Notes under the pieces: generated by a model
Database searches by the model: none
What the model was told of the DNA's origin: nothing
The model's input: only the letters and a program-made list of their open reading frames with translations
Translations under genes and position numbers: made by a program
Source: Aquatica leii
Taxonomy: Eukaryota; Arthropoda; Insecta; Coleoptera; Lampyridae
DNA length: 64,000 bases
Reading direction: 5' to 3'
NCBI GenBank assembly: GCA_035610365.1
Contig: CM069432.1
Coordinates: 261,327,177-261,391,176, forward strand
Part shown: positions 43,136 through 55,849 of the stretch, in pieces
Position numbering within the stretch: position 1 is the stretch's first letter
Layout: each line of letters starts with the position of its first letter

Positions 43136-45179
43136 TTTCTTCGAAATTTAAACTTCCAAACATCAAGTCGGAAAGCGTGGTCCCTAATTAGAAAACTTGG
43201 AGGTGGAAACCCTCCTAAACAGCAAAAAGCTCCCATTAAACCAATTTCAGTGGCCTCTCATATTGTGATGACATCTAGAGCACCCAGAGATAAAGCCCAT
43301 ACAAAAAGAGTAATAGAACATCTAAAAACTCTTAAAAACGAATCTACAGAACTGAACACTCTCGTCCTTTCACCGGCGAAGATGTATCCGCTGCCCTTAA
43401 AGATGTTACTTCTGGGAAAGCCCCAGGGTTTGACGGAATTCATCCTGAATTCCTTATTAACTGCGGAAAATACGCGAAGAGATGGTTGGCGTGCTTCTTC
43501 ACAAACATCATGCAGACTAATGAAATTCCTCGAGAATTCAAACGTTCAAAAGTAATAGCCATTCAAAAACCAGGTAAACCAGCAGACCAACCAATTGCGC
43601 TGCTGTCATTAACGTACAAGCTGATGGAAAGATTGATCTACAACAGAATAAGTTCAGTAATACTTAGAGATATTCCAGTCGAACAAGCGGGTTTCAGACC
43701 TAAACGGAGCTGCACCGACCAAGTATTATCACCAACCACATATATCGAAGCCGGTTTTCAAAGAAAACTAAAAAGTTCTGTCGCATTCATTTATTTGTCA
43801 GCAGCGTATGATACCGTATGGAGGGAAGGAGTTATATACAAATTCCTACGCAAAATTCCCTGTAAATTCACATCAAGATTAATAGAAAACATGCTTAACG
43901 ACAGAGTTTTTCAGGTGATAATGGGATCAGAAATCAGCACACCCAGAAAGCTTAAGAATGGACTGCCGCAAGGATCAGTACTTTCGCCATTGTTGTTTAG
44001 CCTATATATAGCGGACATGCCCGAAACAACATCAACAAAGTTTGGCTACGCCGACGATTGGGCTCTAACCACTCAAACTAAATTAATAGAAGAAGCCGAA
44101 GAAAATCTTACCAATGACTTAAACGTAATGGGAAGTTTCTTTCGAAAATGGAGGCTGCAACCTAATGCCTCAAAAACAGAAGTAACCTGCTTTCATTTAA
44201 ATAACAAAATGGCTGATAGAAAACTTACAGTCTACTTTGATAACACCTTACTTAATCACAATAAAAATCCAAAATACTTAGGTATCACTCTTGATAGAAC
44301 GTTAAGCTTTAATGTACATCTAATTAACACTGCGGAAAAATTAAAGACCAGAAATAACATTATTCAGAAACTCTGTGGCTCGACATGGGGAACATCAGCA
44401 TCCACACTGAGATTGTCAGCCCTAGGCCTTGTCTACTCAGCCGCGGAGTACTGTGCACCAGTGTGGCTTAACAGTGCTCACGTGAAAAAGATAGATGCGC
44501 AACTGAACAACACCATGAGAATGATCGCTGGCGTAATCAAATCCACCCCAACTCAATGGCTACCGGTATTAAGCGACATTCCACCACCTCATCTACGCCG
44601 AATCAATTTGCTGACAAACGAATACAAGAAGATACTTAACAACATAGAGCTCCCAATACATAATTATATTGAAGACGCCAACAAAAATCGACTACGCTCT
44701 AGAAAACCACCAACAAACACCGCAAAAATTACCACAGATGCTGAGTTTAACATCATAAGCAGATGGGTGCACGAATGGTCTAGAGCTCAGCCAAACAGCA
44801 ACTTGCCCTGCATAACAGAAACCCCCCCTGGCTTCAATCTACCACGCAAAACCTGGTGTACATTAAACCGCATTAGGACCCAACACGGCAGATGTGCATA
44901 CTTTTTAAACAAATGGGGAAAACTACCATCCCCCTCATGCGACTGCGGAGAGGTCCAAACGATTGCACACATAATAGAGGAATGTCCCCAACGATCATAC
45001 CAAGGCAGCCCCGAGGAGTTCCTGCTTGCAACGCCAGATGCGATAGACTATATAAATAACCTGAATGTTTGTTTGTAAATTTACCTGTTTGTTATATTTG
45101 TTATTGTTATATACTTAAATGTGTCGAAACGCCATACGCTAAATAAAAAAATAAATAAATAAATAAATTTCTTCGAAAT
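43136..45179 (+). mobile_element. 5'-truncated non-LTR retrotransposon with 12-bp target duplication
   Basis: A perfect 12-bp repeat, TTTCTTCGAAAT, flanks the insert at 43136-43147 and 45168-45179. The insert opens within coding sequence (5' truncation) and ends in an A-rich tail with AAATAAATAAATAAA (about 45141-45167). Truncation, A-rich tail and target duplication are the hallmarks of target-primed reverse transcription. The rather intact ORF and perfect duplication suggest it is younger than its neighbours. Confidence 0.93.
43148..45078 (+). pseudogene. Jockey-clade RT and C-terminal Zn motif, 5'-truncated
   Basis: Coding begins mid-protein (SSRKAWSLIRKLGGGNPP) and changes frame near 43360. 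It then runs uninterrupted through DVTSGKAPGFDGIHPEFL to a stop at 45078. Counting residues from 43486, the RT shows VEQAGFRPKRSCTDQV (66-80), motif A as FIYLSAAYDTVW (101-112), NGLPQGSVLSPLLFSLYIAD (158-177), and FGYADDWAL (186-194). A C-terminal Cys/His cluster CDCGEVQTIAHIIEEC follows near 487. The family has Asp at the third position of motif A (xxDLSxAYD); Tyr stands there, which should kill polymerase activity. The endonuclease domain is lost by truncation. Confidence 0.88.
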
Positions 45180-45369
45180 CCAAAGCTTCTTTGGTTTTTC
45201 CTCCTCGGAATTGACCTTTACGTCTTTGCATTCTACCTGCGTTGTTTCTAAAATTCTCTTAGTTGACTGTCGTCACAACGGTTATTAAGCATGGTTGTCG
45301 CTTTTTTGTGGATTTTTTTGCTGCAGGCGTAGAGTGAAACCGTCTAAGACGTTTTGGTTTATCACGAAT
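45180..45369. other. Right part of the sequence split by the nested retroelement
   Basis: Continuation of 42851-43135 across the insertion. The minus strand contains RRKGQFRGGKTKEALDFEE-like translation but no family was recognised. Confidence 0.35.
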
Positions 45370-45940
45370 GTGGAATTATAGTAGGTGATATATAGAGCCA
45401 GGGATTGTAGGATCAGGATGGTGGAATTTTGGCCCGGCGAAGGAGGGTTTGGTTTGGTTTCATGTTTGGTATATCAGTCAGTGTCAGTGAAGATTATTCC
45501 ATTTAAAAGCTATATTCTCGGCACGCTGAAACTGTTTAGAGCATTGGAACCAATTGTGCACTCTAGATAGCTGTACCTACGAGCGGGTTATTGTAGGAAA
45601 TGCAAGTCTCTTGATTTCTTGTACATTTAGCATGTTCTGATCTGTATAGAAGGTATCATTCCGAATGTAACAAGGCGCGTTAGTGATTAAGTGGAGGGTT
45701 TTATATTGGAACCGCTCTAATATTTTGGTATGATAGGTCGTTGTGCAGTCCCAGAAGTGTATCCCGTAGGTTCATATGGGTTTTTGTGAGGGAACGTTGT
45801 GAGCGAGGCTCTAGGAACCAGTACCTTTTCTTGAGTTTCAGGTTGATTTGTGACTAAACATTTTCCAGTGGAGATGGTCTACTAAGTCTTCTGGTAAGGT
45901 CATTGTTTCTATTAATTCCGCATAATGGAAAGAGAGAAAC
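45370..45940 (-). pseudogene. Jockey-type element, copy B (RT 3' part)
   Basis: The stretch 45640-45870 is clearly similar to copy A at 41360-41600. Shared blocks include GGTATCATTCCGAAT, CCGCTCTAATATTTTGGTAT and AACCAGTAC.TTTCTTGAGTTTC, in the same orientation. It covers only the end of the RT ORF and the 3' region. It is a separate insertion of the same family, truncated where piggyBac sequence begins. Confidence 0.75.
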
Positions 45941-45954
45941 ACAACATTTCGTTT

Positions 45955-47521
45955 AAATCCTAAATCCACTTCTTCCCTTTTACGCTCGTTCTATGTAATG
46001 CAATGTTTTGATCACTTCTGTCCACACCGCCCATACTAGCGTTATATTTGTTGATGCTGTTAGGCTGCATTACCCCTACTCTTTTTTTTAATTTTCTGGG
46101 AGTATTTGGTAACTGGGTGTAGAGGGTTTACTCCAAACATATTGGACACCATATAAACAAAGTTATTGTCACATCATTTGACAATTTGAATGTTCTTGTC
46201 CTGAGATACTCTTTTGTCAAAATCCCCGATTTTTTTTTCATTTCAACGTCAGAATTCAACGGGCAGTTATTTATTCTATTTTTACTTATTCTGCCCGTTG
46301 CTTGTATTTTTCTTTTTGTTAATTCATCTATCAATCCAACGGTGGAAAAAATTATCAAAAAACAAGCAGTATGGCAAATCAAATTTGGAAAATAAAGCAT
46401 CAGTGCACTCCAGTACTACAGAAGGATCCAAACCCATTGATTTATAGCAGTCTTTAATTTCAGATTTGGCCCTTTGATAAGGCACATACCAGACGACATA
46501 ACCAGTAGCAGTTGCGCCAAACCATAGTTTGTAACCATAACGCAAGGGTTTACCTCTGATAAACTGTTTACAGCCATGGCGTCGAAAATAAGACACCATT
46601 GCCTCGTCGACGCAATGATTCTGTTCTACTAGGGCGAAATCCAAAAATCTTTGATTCAACTTTTGAAAAATTGGTCTAACCTTAGCAAACCGATCTGTTG
46701 CATCTAAATTTGCATTGTCGCAACAGTGAATATATATCTATTTTGACACATGGCTTCAGATATTGCTGAAATGTAACTATCTTTTGCTTGTTCCCAATAT
46801 ATTCGACGGCGTGGTACAGTGCAATAGCTGCTTACAAGTAATATGCCAAAAAAAGTTTTCATTTCTTTGCGTGTTATATCAGATTTTCTGTTTTTGCATG
46901 CTGCATACTGATTGGTGCAGATCATAAACGTGTTAATTATTTTCTCATCAAAACAACACTCAAACAGTTCTAATGGAGAATTATGATTAGAAACTGTATT
47001 GAATTGTGGCCATTCTAAACAGAAATGAATTTTGTAAATTACCCCTTGTCCATTTGTGAACTTTTTTTTGGAACTACTTTTCTCTCTCTTCATCAGCAGT
47101 TCCTCTTATTATACGGATCTCGGCTGCAGAACGAAGTTGACTGCCGGGTAAATTGTTTATATCTACTTCGCCGTCATTTACAGAGTCTTCATCCGTATCA
47201 TTTGCGTCGCAGCTCGGAACTTTTTCAAGCATAGATAATGCCTCAAGAGTCAGTCCGCTATAAAAAAGAAGTTACATTTACCCACCGTCCTTTTAAAAGG
47301 ACACCATTGTTTCAGTTCCCATAATATTTATTCAACAGGCATAGCCTCACAGTATTTGGAGCCAAAAACTTACCCAACAAATAATACCAACACGTGGTTT
47401 GAAACATCCAGCAAACGCACACAGCGCCACCTTTGAATTTTACCTGTACCTTTTGTCCTGAAGTTATGAAAAGATACCTACACTGTGTCTTTTTAAAATA
47501 TAGTGGTCATATCTGGGTTAA
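45955..47521 (-). mobile_element. piggyBac element, left end truncated
   Basis: The right terminus reads GGG followed by TTAA at 47518-47521. This corresponds to the usual TTAA-CCC start of piggyBac elements, which insert at and duplicate TTAA. The left terminus is missing: coding stops after the GKKW block near 45965, and jockey sequence lies beyond. A 16-bp palindrome (GTCCTTTTAAAAGGAC) is found at 47287-47302 near the 5' region. Confidence 0.75.
45960..47270 (-). pseudogene. piggyBac transposase, frameshifted and 3'-truncated
   Basis: An acidic N-terminus (TLEALSMLEKVPSCDANDTD, about 47265-47200) is followed, after a frame change near 47075, by FNTVSNHNSPLELFECCFDE and EMKTFFGILLVSSYCTVPRR. 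A second change near 46720 leads to LNQRFLDFALVEQNHCVDEA, where the Asp begins the DDD catalytic set, and GCKQFIRGKPLRYGYKLWF. YCLFFDNFFHRWIDEL holds the second Asp. GVDRSDQNIALHR near 46010, with a preceding YNASMGG, is the conserved piggyBac MGGVDxxDQ box. The C-terminal Cys-rich domain is missing. Confidence 0.82.
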
Positions 47522-49391
47522 CAAGACAGCATGCGAAAATTGACCAGAGTAGTATCTCCTCCATGACGATGCCACTAAAACTATGCGAAATATGCAGATA
47601 TCTCTGCACCATGTAGATGCTCTAAAAATTGCAACGTTTGTATTCCGTCTTACGACTGCGCAAACAATAGGTTGTGCAAAACGTAGTGTCTGAACCTGTC
47701 TTTAGACCGCATATCTAACGCTTTTCCCTCATTCTCGTTCAAAACCCTTGGGTAATGTTACTCTGAACGATACTCAACTGTTTCCTCTTGGCATTTTTGA
47801 TTTTTTGTAGTACAGGGGTTCAATATTGCCAACTTCATTGTTTATGTTATTTAATGGTTATTTGGTTTTTTAATTTACTCACATTTAATTTAATTATGTA
47901 GCTACATTAATGTGAGTAGAAGCTCCGAAAAATACACATTGTTAACATATTGTTAATTTTATTTTTTTAACGTTGTTTAATATCACAAAGGGTGATATGT
48001 TTTGCATGTCCGTTTAAAATTACATGTTAATAGATTCTGTTTTGCGAAACAAAGCTTTGTAACCTCCAGCATAAAAGAACTATGTGAAAGCACAAAAACG
48101 TGCTGTTTTATACACCTCCAAGCATATTTTATAAAAATGTACATTATTTTAATACACGGCCCATTTCGTGTTCTTATCTCAAAATTATACGAGTTGTGGT
48201 TCGGAAAAAGAAATGAATTTTTAAAATAATACTAATGCATTCGAAATAGAATGTATAAATATAAATATTTTAGCGTTGATCTATACGCAGCTTTGGTATT
48301 CTTTTAAAACTTTTAATAATGTCGGCGATTACACGAATAAGTGGTGTATAAAAGTTTGAAAGATGCTGAGGTATAAATGTACGGACAAGTATAAACTGAA
48401 ATTGAATATGCAAATTAGTGGTACTAGGTGTTGGTAGATTATTAACGAGTGTATTAGCGGATTTTTTTTGTAATTTATGTGTGAGATTAACTTTTAACAC
48501 GCGTTTCAACAGGATTGCAATTTTTTATTCAAAGAGCTACATTTTTTATAATTTTATTAATGCTCCCTTTTTCTTTTTTTTTGCTGGTATAAAAGAATTA
48601 TTTTTTTTTGTATATAGCAAAGATGTTTTAAATCTAATTTTATACTTTAATATAAGATTTCAGTCTTGTCACAGAATTAGAAAGCGGATTCGTACATTGA
48701 TTTTGGATATTAATCAAGTCAGGGGGGACAGCAGCAACCTTGTTATTTTAAAGCTACTTTCGATCGCATAAAAATATTTCCTGTTTTATTGCCAATTAAT
48801 GCTTTAGTAATTGGAAATTTTTTGGTGATTATAACAAATTTTTGAATACGCAACTTGTGTTTTATTAAAATGGATTTTTACCGATAAATAAGTCGAATAT
48901 AACATAACCTTAATAAATTTGTTTTGGTAGAACGTTGTCGTTTTTGTGTGTTCAAAATTTCAATTAAAACATGTATAAAAGAAAATATATTAGTAGGCGT
49001 ATGTTTTTGTACATTAATTTTTTTTTGTACAGCATAAACGTGATTGGTTTTCTCAATCGAAAAATTAATAGATAATTTGTGTCATTACATCGCTAAGTTT
49101 TTTTTCTAGTCAATTAATTTTTAGATTTTTTTTAACTTGATCTGGTCTGCGTTATATTTTCTGGACAAAGTCATGACTATCGCTTTCATCCTACGCTTAA
49201 CTGTCACACCTAAACAAAAAAAATTCGAAAATGGTGTATTAACGAATATCCAAGAAGTAAAGTTTTTTCTAATTGAGTTTCATAAAGTAAAAGTTAAGAA
49301 ATAACTTTTAAATTTCTTCAGAAAATAATTACGAGGATTTTAGAAGCTGGTAGACATTGTTACGCCAATTTTCTCGTAACCTTAATAGCGA
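47522..49391. other. Stretch without recognisable genes
   Basis: No supported coding or RNA gene. Several 70-110-codon frames around 48002-48771 show no conserved motif and are T-rich. Confidence 0.4.
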
Positions 49392-51831
49392 CGACTAACT
49401 CAGTTGATTCGGTGATTGGGTCGTGAGTTTCGATGTGCTAAATTACAAAGCAGGTTTAAAAAACCGCCAAAAGATGGGAGATTAGGTTGATAGATACCGT
49501 TTAAATTTATCCTAAGCTGAAATAGAACAAATGAAAAAACACAGATTGTAAAGTACTTTACATAAACGCGATCAAACGCTAGAACGTAAGTCGATATCAC
49601 AGACAAAATAAGAAACAAGCCTTCTTCGGTTGGGCAATCCGTCGTTCAGCGAAATGAACTTGTTGGCCTAACTTTTACATTCCAACAGCAAATAAATTTA
49701 TAGTTATAAATTATAATCCGAAAGTACTCTTCTTCTCTCTTTTTTTCAACCTGTATCCGTGCACTCCTGAACGTAGGTCTCTCTCAGTCTCACTCTTCTC
49801 TATCTTGTGCAATGTTGAGCCATCTTTTGCCCGCTGGACTTCTAATGGCGTCTACCCCTCTCTTCGGGGGCGTCCCACATTTTTTTTGGTTGTTTTGGTC
49901 TCTATTCTGTGATTTGGCGTGTCTATCTATCTTCAGTTCGTCTAGCCACGTGTCCACTCCACGTCCATTTTATCTTTGCTACTTCTCTGATTATTGTTCT
50001 TTCTTCTTGATAATGTAAAGAATCAGAGCGCACCGTCTAATCTTATATTACACACAAAACAAACTTTTATTGTTAATTGTGACAACAACCGAATATGTGC
50101 GTACAGTCGTGTGTACAACCGACTGACAACGTAAACAGATTGCAAGTTGGAAATAAAATACTTACAGTTTAGTTTTTCTTTGAATCCTGCTACTAGATAA
50201 AAGCATCTTCTCAGTATTTCCTAAAATTTGCTTAGATATAAAATTACGATTACTGAAAAACAATCAAATGCTTCCCCCCAAATTAACTATGGTATTTTGG
50301 TGAGTGAACCTCCAATACGGAGACAATTACTTTGAAACACTGGAAGGTGTATATAGCGTGTTACAAGCTTTTGGTATTTTACGAACCTGCACGGCCAACT
50401 CACAATAGTCGGGTAGAGGGGAGGTTCCCAGATAATACAGAAAATATGCTTAAGGGCGCCAGAGCTTATCCAAAGTCACTTCTGTCCCGCTCAAGACAGG
50501 CGGTATAAACTTGTAACTCAAGTTCGTAAGGCTGGAAGAAACGAAAAAAAGAAACTAAATCGTTAATAACAATTTCACTTTAATTACTCTATAAGGATAA
50601 ATAGATTAAAATTTGAATCGATAACAATTGGATAGCATGACCAAGAATAATTTTAGTCCGAGTACAAATATAAGCAGGTACTAGAATATCAGAAGTATCG
50701 GCAACTTACATTACACGTAAATTACGTTGAAATGAACAGCGAAGAATAGTTTGTAGTAAATTTCGTCTGTAAACAATATGCGAAGTACACAAAATAATTA
50801 GTAATAATTACGGCATTAATATTAAACTATCAAAATAATTTTTGGTAGTACACAGCATACGTAACACACAATAAGCAAGAAAAATTACTATCTAAATGGT
50901 AATCCAATAACATTAGTAAATACGAACTTAATATTCACAACAGTTTCGTGAGCGACCTTTCTGACAACGAATAAGATACAAAAAACACTTACCATTAACA
51001 CATTAAAATATTTGGCGATGTTCATCCCTCGTGCTTCGGTATCGACTAGAACCATGGGCCTGATTGTGGTGGAACGGCCGGTGACGATTCGAATACTTTA
51101 CGAACGTAATGAAGTTATAATTTTCCTTTGTAGGCTTTAAATTACAACCAGAATACCCACATTTAGGAGGTAGCACATGGCGCCTGCGTGGATTAAATTA
51201 GTTAATTAAGAAGACTTCTATTTTCCATCGTGTCCCAACACGTGGATGATTTGAGAAAACGATTTTTAATTCACGCAGACATAGGTTATAACATGAACGA
51301 TGTCAAAGTCAAAAATGCCGGTATCTCGCCGGATATCGCCTACTCAATACGAAGAGACCAACGAACCCGATAGATGGCGTCGAGAAATATAAAAGTAATT
51401 TTTAATTAAACCAATATACAGGGTAATGCATTATTTAAATTTATGCACGTAACAAGCGTTAAGTACGGTAACGTAACGTTATCATAGAAATTTTCCTAAT
51501 CAAAGTATCAGTTTATTATCTCCACAGTCAAAGTACACATGTGGAGGTATGGAAACCCGTGAGAGACAATTACGGAAGAATTAAATTGAACCACAAAAAT
51601 AGGGAACAAATGCTTACCCCGATAAAGACTTTCACACAAGTCGTAACAATATTTCGTCAATAGATGCGTGTGAATAATTAGCAATGAAAGCCTCGTTGTG
51701 CTTATATACCGTTATTCCAACATTACCGGAAAAAGTTATTTATCCCTGCTAGTACGGCGGTAAGTGGGCGTTCCTAGAATAAATCTTATACAGGGCACAA
51801 ACATTATACCAAAACACTTTTAACATAACAA
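49392..51831. repeat. Dispersed repeat family X, copy 2, apparently interrupted
   Basis: The left end CGACTAACTCAGTTGATTCGG and the right end CCAAAACACTTTTAACATAA match copy 4 (55850-56743). The span is about 2.4 kb instead of 0.9 kb, so 50300-51420 is probably an insertion. Inside are GTGACAACAACCGAATATGTG and CTGACAACGTA, shared with copy 3. Confidence 0.6.
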
Positions 51832-53083
51832 GATTTTTGTTTAGTGAACTCAAAAGAGATTTTAATAAGTTCCATTAGATAATCAATCTATAAATACGCT
51901 GCTGATGGAAAATTTTTGATTGTTTGAGTAACTATTTCCTAAAAGCAATCTTTACCTTTGTATTTGAATGAAACCGTCGCGTCGCTCTTACAGTCTCAAC
52001 TGTAAGGAGTATAGACTTTCTATTTCATACGCTCAAGCAGATCTGGAACTATATCGAGCAGTATCATGGAGAAGAATGACATTAGTCGTGAGTTTTTTAG
52101 GACGTTTATTGTGGATGCTCACACGTAAGCGTTTCAAAGTATCTGAATATCAGCGTTACTGATAAGACAAGTAAGACTGTAACGATTTAAAATCATTTCT
52201 AATTTCAACTGTCGTTTAGGTAACTTTGCCAACGTCGTCGCATGAGGATAAGTTTCGCGATAATTAGTCAAGTAATAGTAAAATGGCGCAGCTTTAATTC
52301 GACTTCTGGCGGCATGCGAGCATTTTATTTGTTACTCTAACACGGTGCGTGTCACTAGCGGTAGCACACAAAGGATTAGTAAAGGATACAATTTTTGTCA
52401 TTCGTCAACATCTACCTTATGGATACGTTTCTTTTAGAAAATCTAATTACGAGGTTCTCGCCATTGGGGTTGACCATCATCTTAATCGTGGTTACTCAAA
52501 GAAAAAAACCGTGTGATTCTTAAGAAAAAAAAGGAATGTTAACATCCAAGGATACTTTATGATAGTGACTCGAGCGGTGGACGCGTAGAAATTGGACAAT
52601 ACGACAGCGTGCTGTAGCGTAGCACTTATCCAAATTCGTCTTTGACGAATTGAAAGTTGTTCTGGTGCGCGTTACTAATTTAACTGTTTTAACTTTCCTT
52701 AGCGACACTTATGGATGCTCAAATGTATCGCGTTTAGCTTTTACTATCTTTTAAATTGATACGATAGGATTACGATTTAGGTGCAATTTAGACGATAATC
52801 GGTTAGCGAAACGTTGTATCTAATAGTTATAAGCATATCTCTGTGTAACGATGCTGTTTAGTAGCAGTGGCGTAGCCACAATCTCAAATCGATTGTATGT
52901 GATAATTACTTTAGAAGTATACCGACGACTATATTTTTAGTCGATACTTTGGAGTTAATAACTGTTGTCTTTTTCTCTTTCTTTGTTATCAATTGCTCAG
53001 TATACTAGTCAACAATAAACGAATTTTGGATTGTTTTATTCTTTACGTACACTTTCTCTACTTTAGACTATATTTTTTTTCTA
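51832..53083. other. Stretch without recognisable genes
   Basis: No protein with recognised motifs. It may include an intron of the candidate exon to the right. Base composition is slightly less AT-rich than nearby spacers. Confidence 0.35.
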
Positions 53084-53226
53084 CACGCAAGGCAAGGTGG
53101 CACAAGCCACCGACTCACTTGAATAAATTTGATATCTACAATCCGACTCACGACCATCTACAACGGAAGCTAGCCAAAAGACACCGCCACAGAATTACCG
53201 ATATCCTGATCAAACGTGAACATTGA
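53084..53226 (+). CDS. Candidate terminal exon of an unidentified host gene
   Basis: After a T-rich tract (53062-53080) an acceptor-like CGCAAG precedes a phase-0 reading frame. It gives KPPTHLNKFDIYNPTHDHLQ and then RKLAKRHRHRITDILIKREH and a stop at 53226. The piece uses GC-richer codons (CAC, CCG, ACC, CTG) than the AT-rich surroundings and has a balanced, non-repetitive composition, unlike chance frames nearby. I do not recognise the family. No matching upstream exon was identified, and no polyadenylation signal is close after the stop. It could be a transposon piece or chance. Confidence 0.4.
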
Positions 53227-54044
53227 ACAATCTTTGTTTTCTAAAGTTATTTTAAGCAACGCTTGCCTGAATTGGTTGAAAAAAATTTTTTTTTGCGGGG
53301 ACCGTCTACAAAATTTTCAGATTCGATCATCTTTTTAGGGTATGTCAACTTCTATTTAGGAATATATCTGTTTCTTACTATCCTGGGCTTCCTTACACGT
53401 ATCTTTTAGATTCCTTATTTGTGAGTATATTTAGAGTTGGTTTTACACTTTTGGGTTTGGGTTTTATGTGATTTTAGGACTTTGTCCTCAACTGTGGTCT
53501 AAACTTCTTTCTATTCTATATATTTCCTTTTTTCTCTTTGTTAGTTTCATATTTTATTTCCTTTTATGTTGGTTAGAGTTTTTGGTTCTTTGGAATATCA
53601 TTCTGCTTTTTGCGGCTTTTGAACATATTCCCATCTCATCTTTTGCTTGTGTTTCTTCTTGGGTTGGGTGTTATTGTGTTTGGGTTGGTTTTGGACTATG
53701 ACTAAATTTCTGTTCTTCATTTCAGCTAGTGTGTACTTGTCAGAATTTAACGTTGCTGGGGGTAATTTGTGATGTTTGCCTTTTTCTTAACAACCTATCT
53801 ATTCATAAAAATTCTTTGGTTGACAACACTACCGCTTGAAGCATTTAATTTTTTTCGATACGAAAATTTCTCGCTTTAACTGATATGACACGTTTGTGTT
53901 AGTGCCTAGCAAAAGTTCTTATAATTTCCTTTATCAAACTTTATCCCATATCATCGTTATTGGAATATAATTGTGAAGACACATTTAAGATTTGGAGATT
54001 TTTGTTAAAGTAAGCTGTTACATAAATTTACCCGTAATTTTAGA
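53227..54044. other. T-rich non-coding stretch
   Basis: No gene supported. A hydrophobic 77-codon frame at 53468-53701 is a product of T-richness. Confidence 0.4.
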
Positions 54045-55161
54045 CAGGCGGCTAGGTCAATACAATTCGGCGAAAGGATCGCAGGTGATGCTTGGTCTGT
54101 TGCTAAACTATTAATTACAGATAGTGTTTAAATATGTCGAATGCTGAAAGAGAACAAATGGCAAAACACAGGTTATAACAACGAGTATATTGATTTTAAC
54201 AAAGAAAGAAACATGTTAAAAAGAATTACATAGATGTTATCAATTAAGAGTTGGTCAATAAGTATTACAGACAATAACGTTGATGCAGACCCCTGAGGGT
54301 AAGTAACACTTCATACATATAATTAAGTTTGTTGGCTTAACTTTTACATACAAAGAGAACAAATTTACATTGTGACAACAAACGTAATATGTATGTACGT
54401 ACAGTCCTGCGTGTAAACGACTGACAACGTACATAAAAGAAACTTTAAATAGGAAACAAAATACTCACAATTTTTGTCTTCAAGTATGCTGTTAGCTAAC
54501 GCCACACATTTTTCCAAAATTGCTAAAAAGTAAATTATTACATAGATACAGTGTTATCACATTGAGATTTCTTATTTTTATACGATCTGTTAAAAAAACG
54601 AAGTGACCCAAGTTTTCCTAAATTAGCATAGATATTTAGGTGTTTTCCAATTCGTTCGTAATCGTAGCAGTCTATGCGATAGTTTTGATATACTCAATTA
54701 ACACACATCCGGAACAATATGAATTATATCGTCATAATAGGAATTTTCTAGCATGAAACAACAGGTGCCAGTATCCCAAAGTCAAAAGAAGGTGTGTAAC
54801 CAAAGCTAATAGAACACGTACCTGTTGCCAAAGTTACTAATGATAAAATAGACAAATTAAATTAAGCCGTAAAATGACAATGCATCCTTATCCCGATGAA
54901 TTCCTCATAAAAACCACATCATAAACCGTCATTTAGTATTTAAAATCAGTGTGGATGATTTAAGTTAAAACAGTGGAAACTCACGAGTTTTACATTGGCA
55001 CATACGTCTGATATTTGTTCTGCACAAAATGGAAATGGTTGGTTTAGCATCTCACCATAAGTCACCCTGACAGATAACGTTTTTTATGTTAAAAAACCAC
55101 ATGTCTTAGGACAAAATTCATACAGTACGAAAACCACACCGAAATATGTTTAACATAACAA
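54045..55161. repeat. Dispersed repeat family X, copy 3
   Basis: Matching blocks are GGTTATAACAACGAGTATATT, TGTGACAACAAACGTAATATG, GACTGACAACGTA, GACAAAATTCATACAGTACG and the right end GTTTAACATAACAA. The left end is poorly defined. No coding sequence. Confidence 0.6.
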
Positions 55162-55849
55162 AGCGTTAGTTTCGTTTCTTTTGATGGTCAAGTAATTTTG
55201 TTTCGTAATTGCAGCACTTAGGTTGAGCTATGTTCTACCACGTCGAATAGATCGTATAATACGTCTAATTGAGAGTTTGGAATCCAATAACTGGGTTTGG
55301 TAAACGAGTTTGACTTCGACCAACGTAGTCACTTAAGTTACGCCAGCTTAACTTACAAAATTTAACAAAAAAAAATTGTTAACGCACATACACAATCATG
55401 AATTTGATAAAAATTAGGTATTTTAAGCAAGTAAGCAGCCGATCTTAATTAGGCTTTACATAAATAATGGGAACAACCAATTAAAACGGCCAAAAGGTTG
55501 TTAAATCAACTGTGCTTGTGTAAACGGGCCACTAAATTCACTTGTTTTTGACTGTTGAAAATATTGAGTTTGTCGGGTGGGAACAGTGAGTATGTAGGTG
55601 TTAAGCTTCTGCTTTCCTCGTTCAGTGTGCTACTGGTACTTATGTAGTAAGGAAATAAAGAAATATTTCTGATTTTATTTTTAAAAAATTTCTTTGCTTA
55701 CTTCGGCAAGAAGTTAGAGGATCAAGATAAATCTTGTGCCTCCCACAAAGTATCTTCAGTTTGTATTAAGGAATTGAGGCAGCAGAGTCAAGTTAAAAAA
55801 CAATTGTATTGTTTTGACATTCTCATAGTGTGAAGGGAATAAAAAAATT
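55162..55849. other. Spacer between repeat X copies 3 and 4
   Basis: About 0.7 kb without gene or structure that I could recognise. It is unlikely to be a retroelement interior, since no primer site flanks the repeats. Confidence 0.35.

Noticed and set aside
48002..48771. Several 70-117-codon frames
   Set aside because: They are T-rich, hydrophobic translations without motifs, in overlapping frames on both strands.
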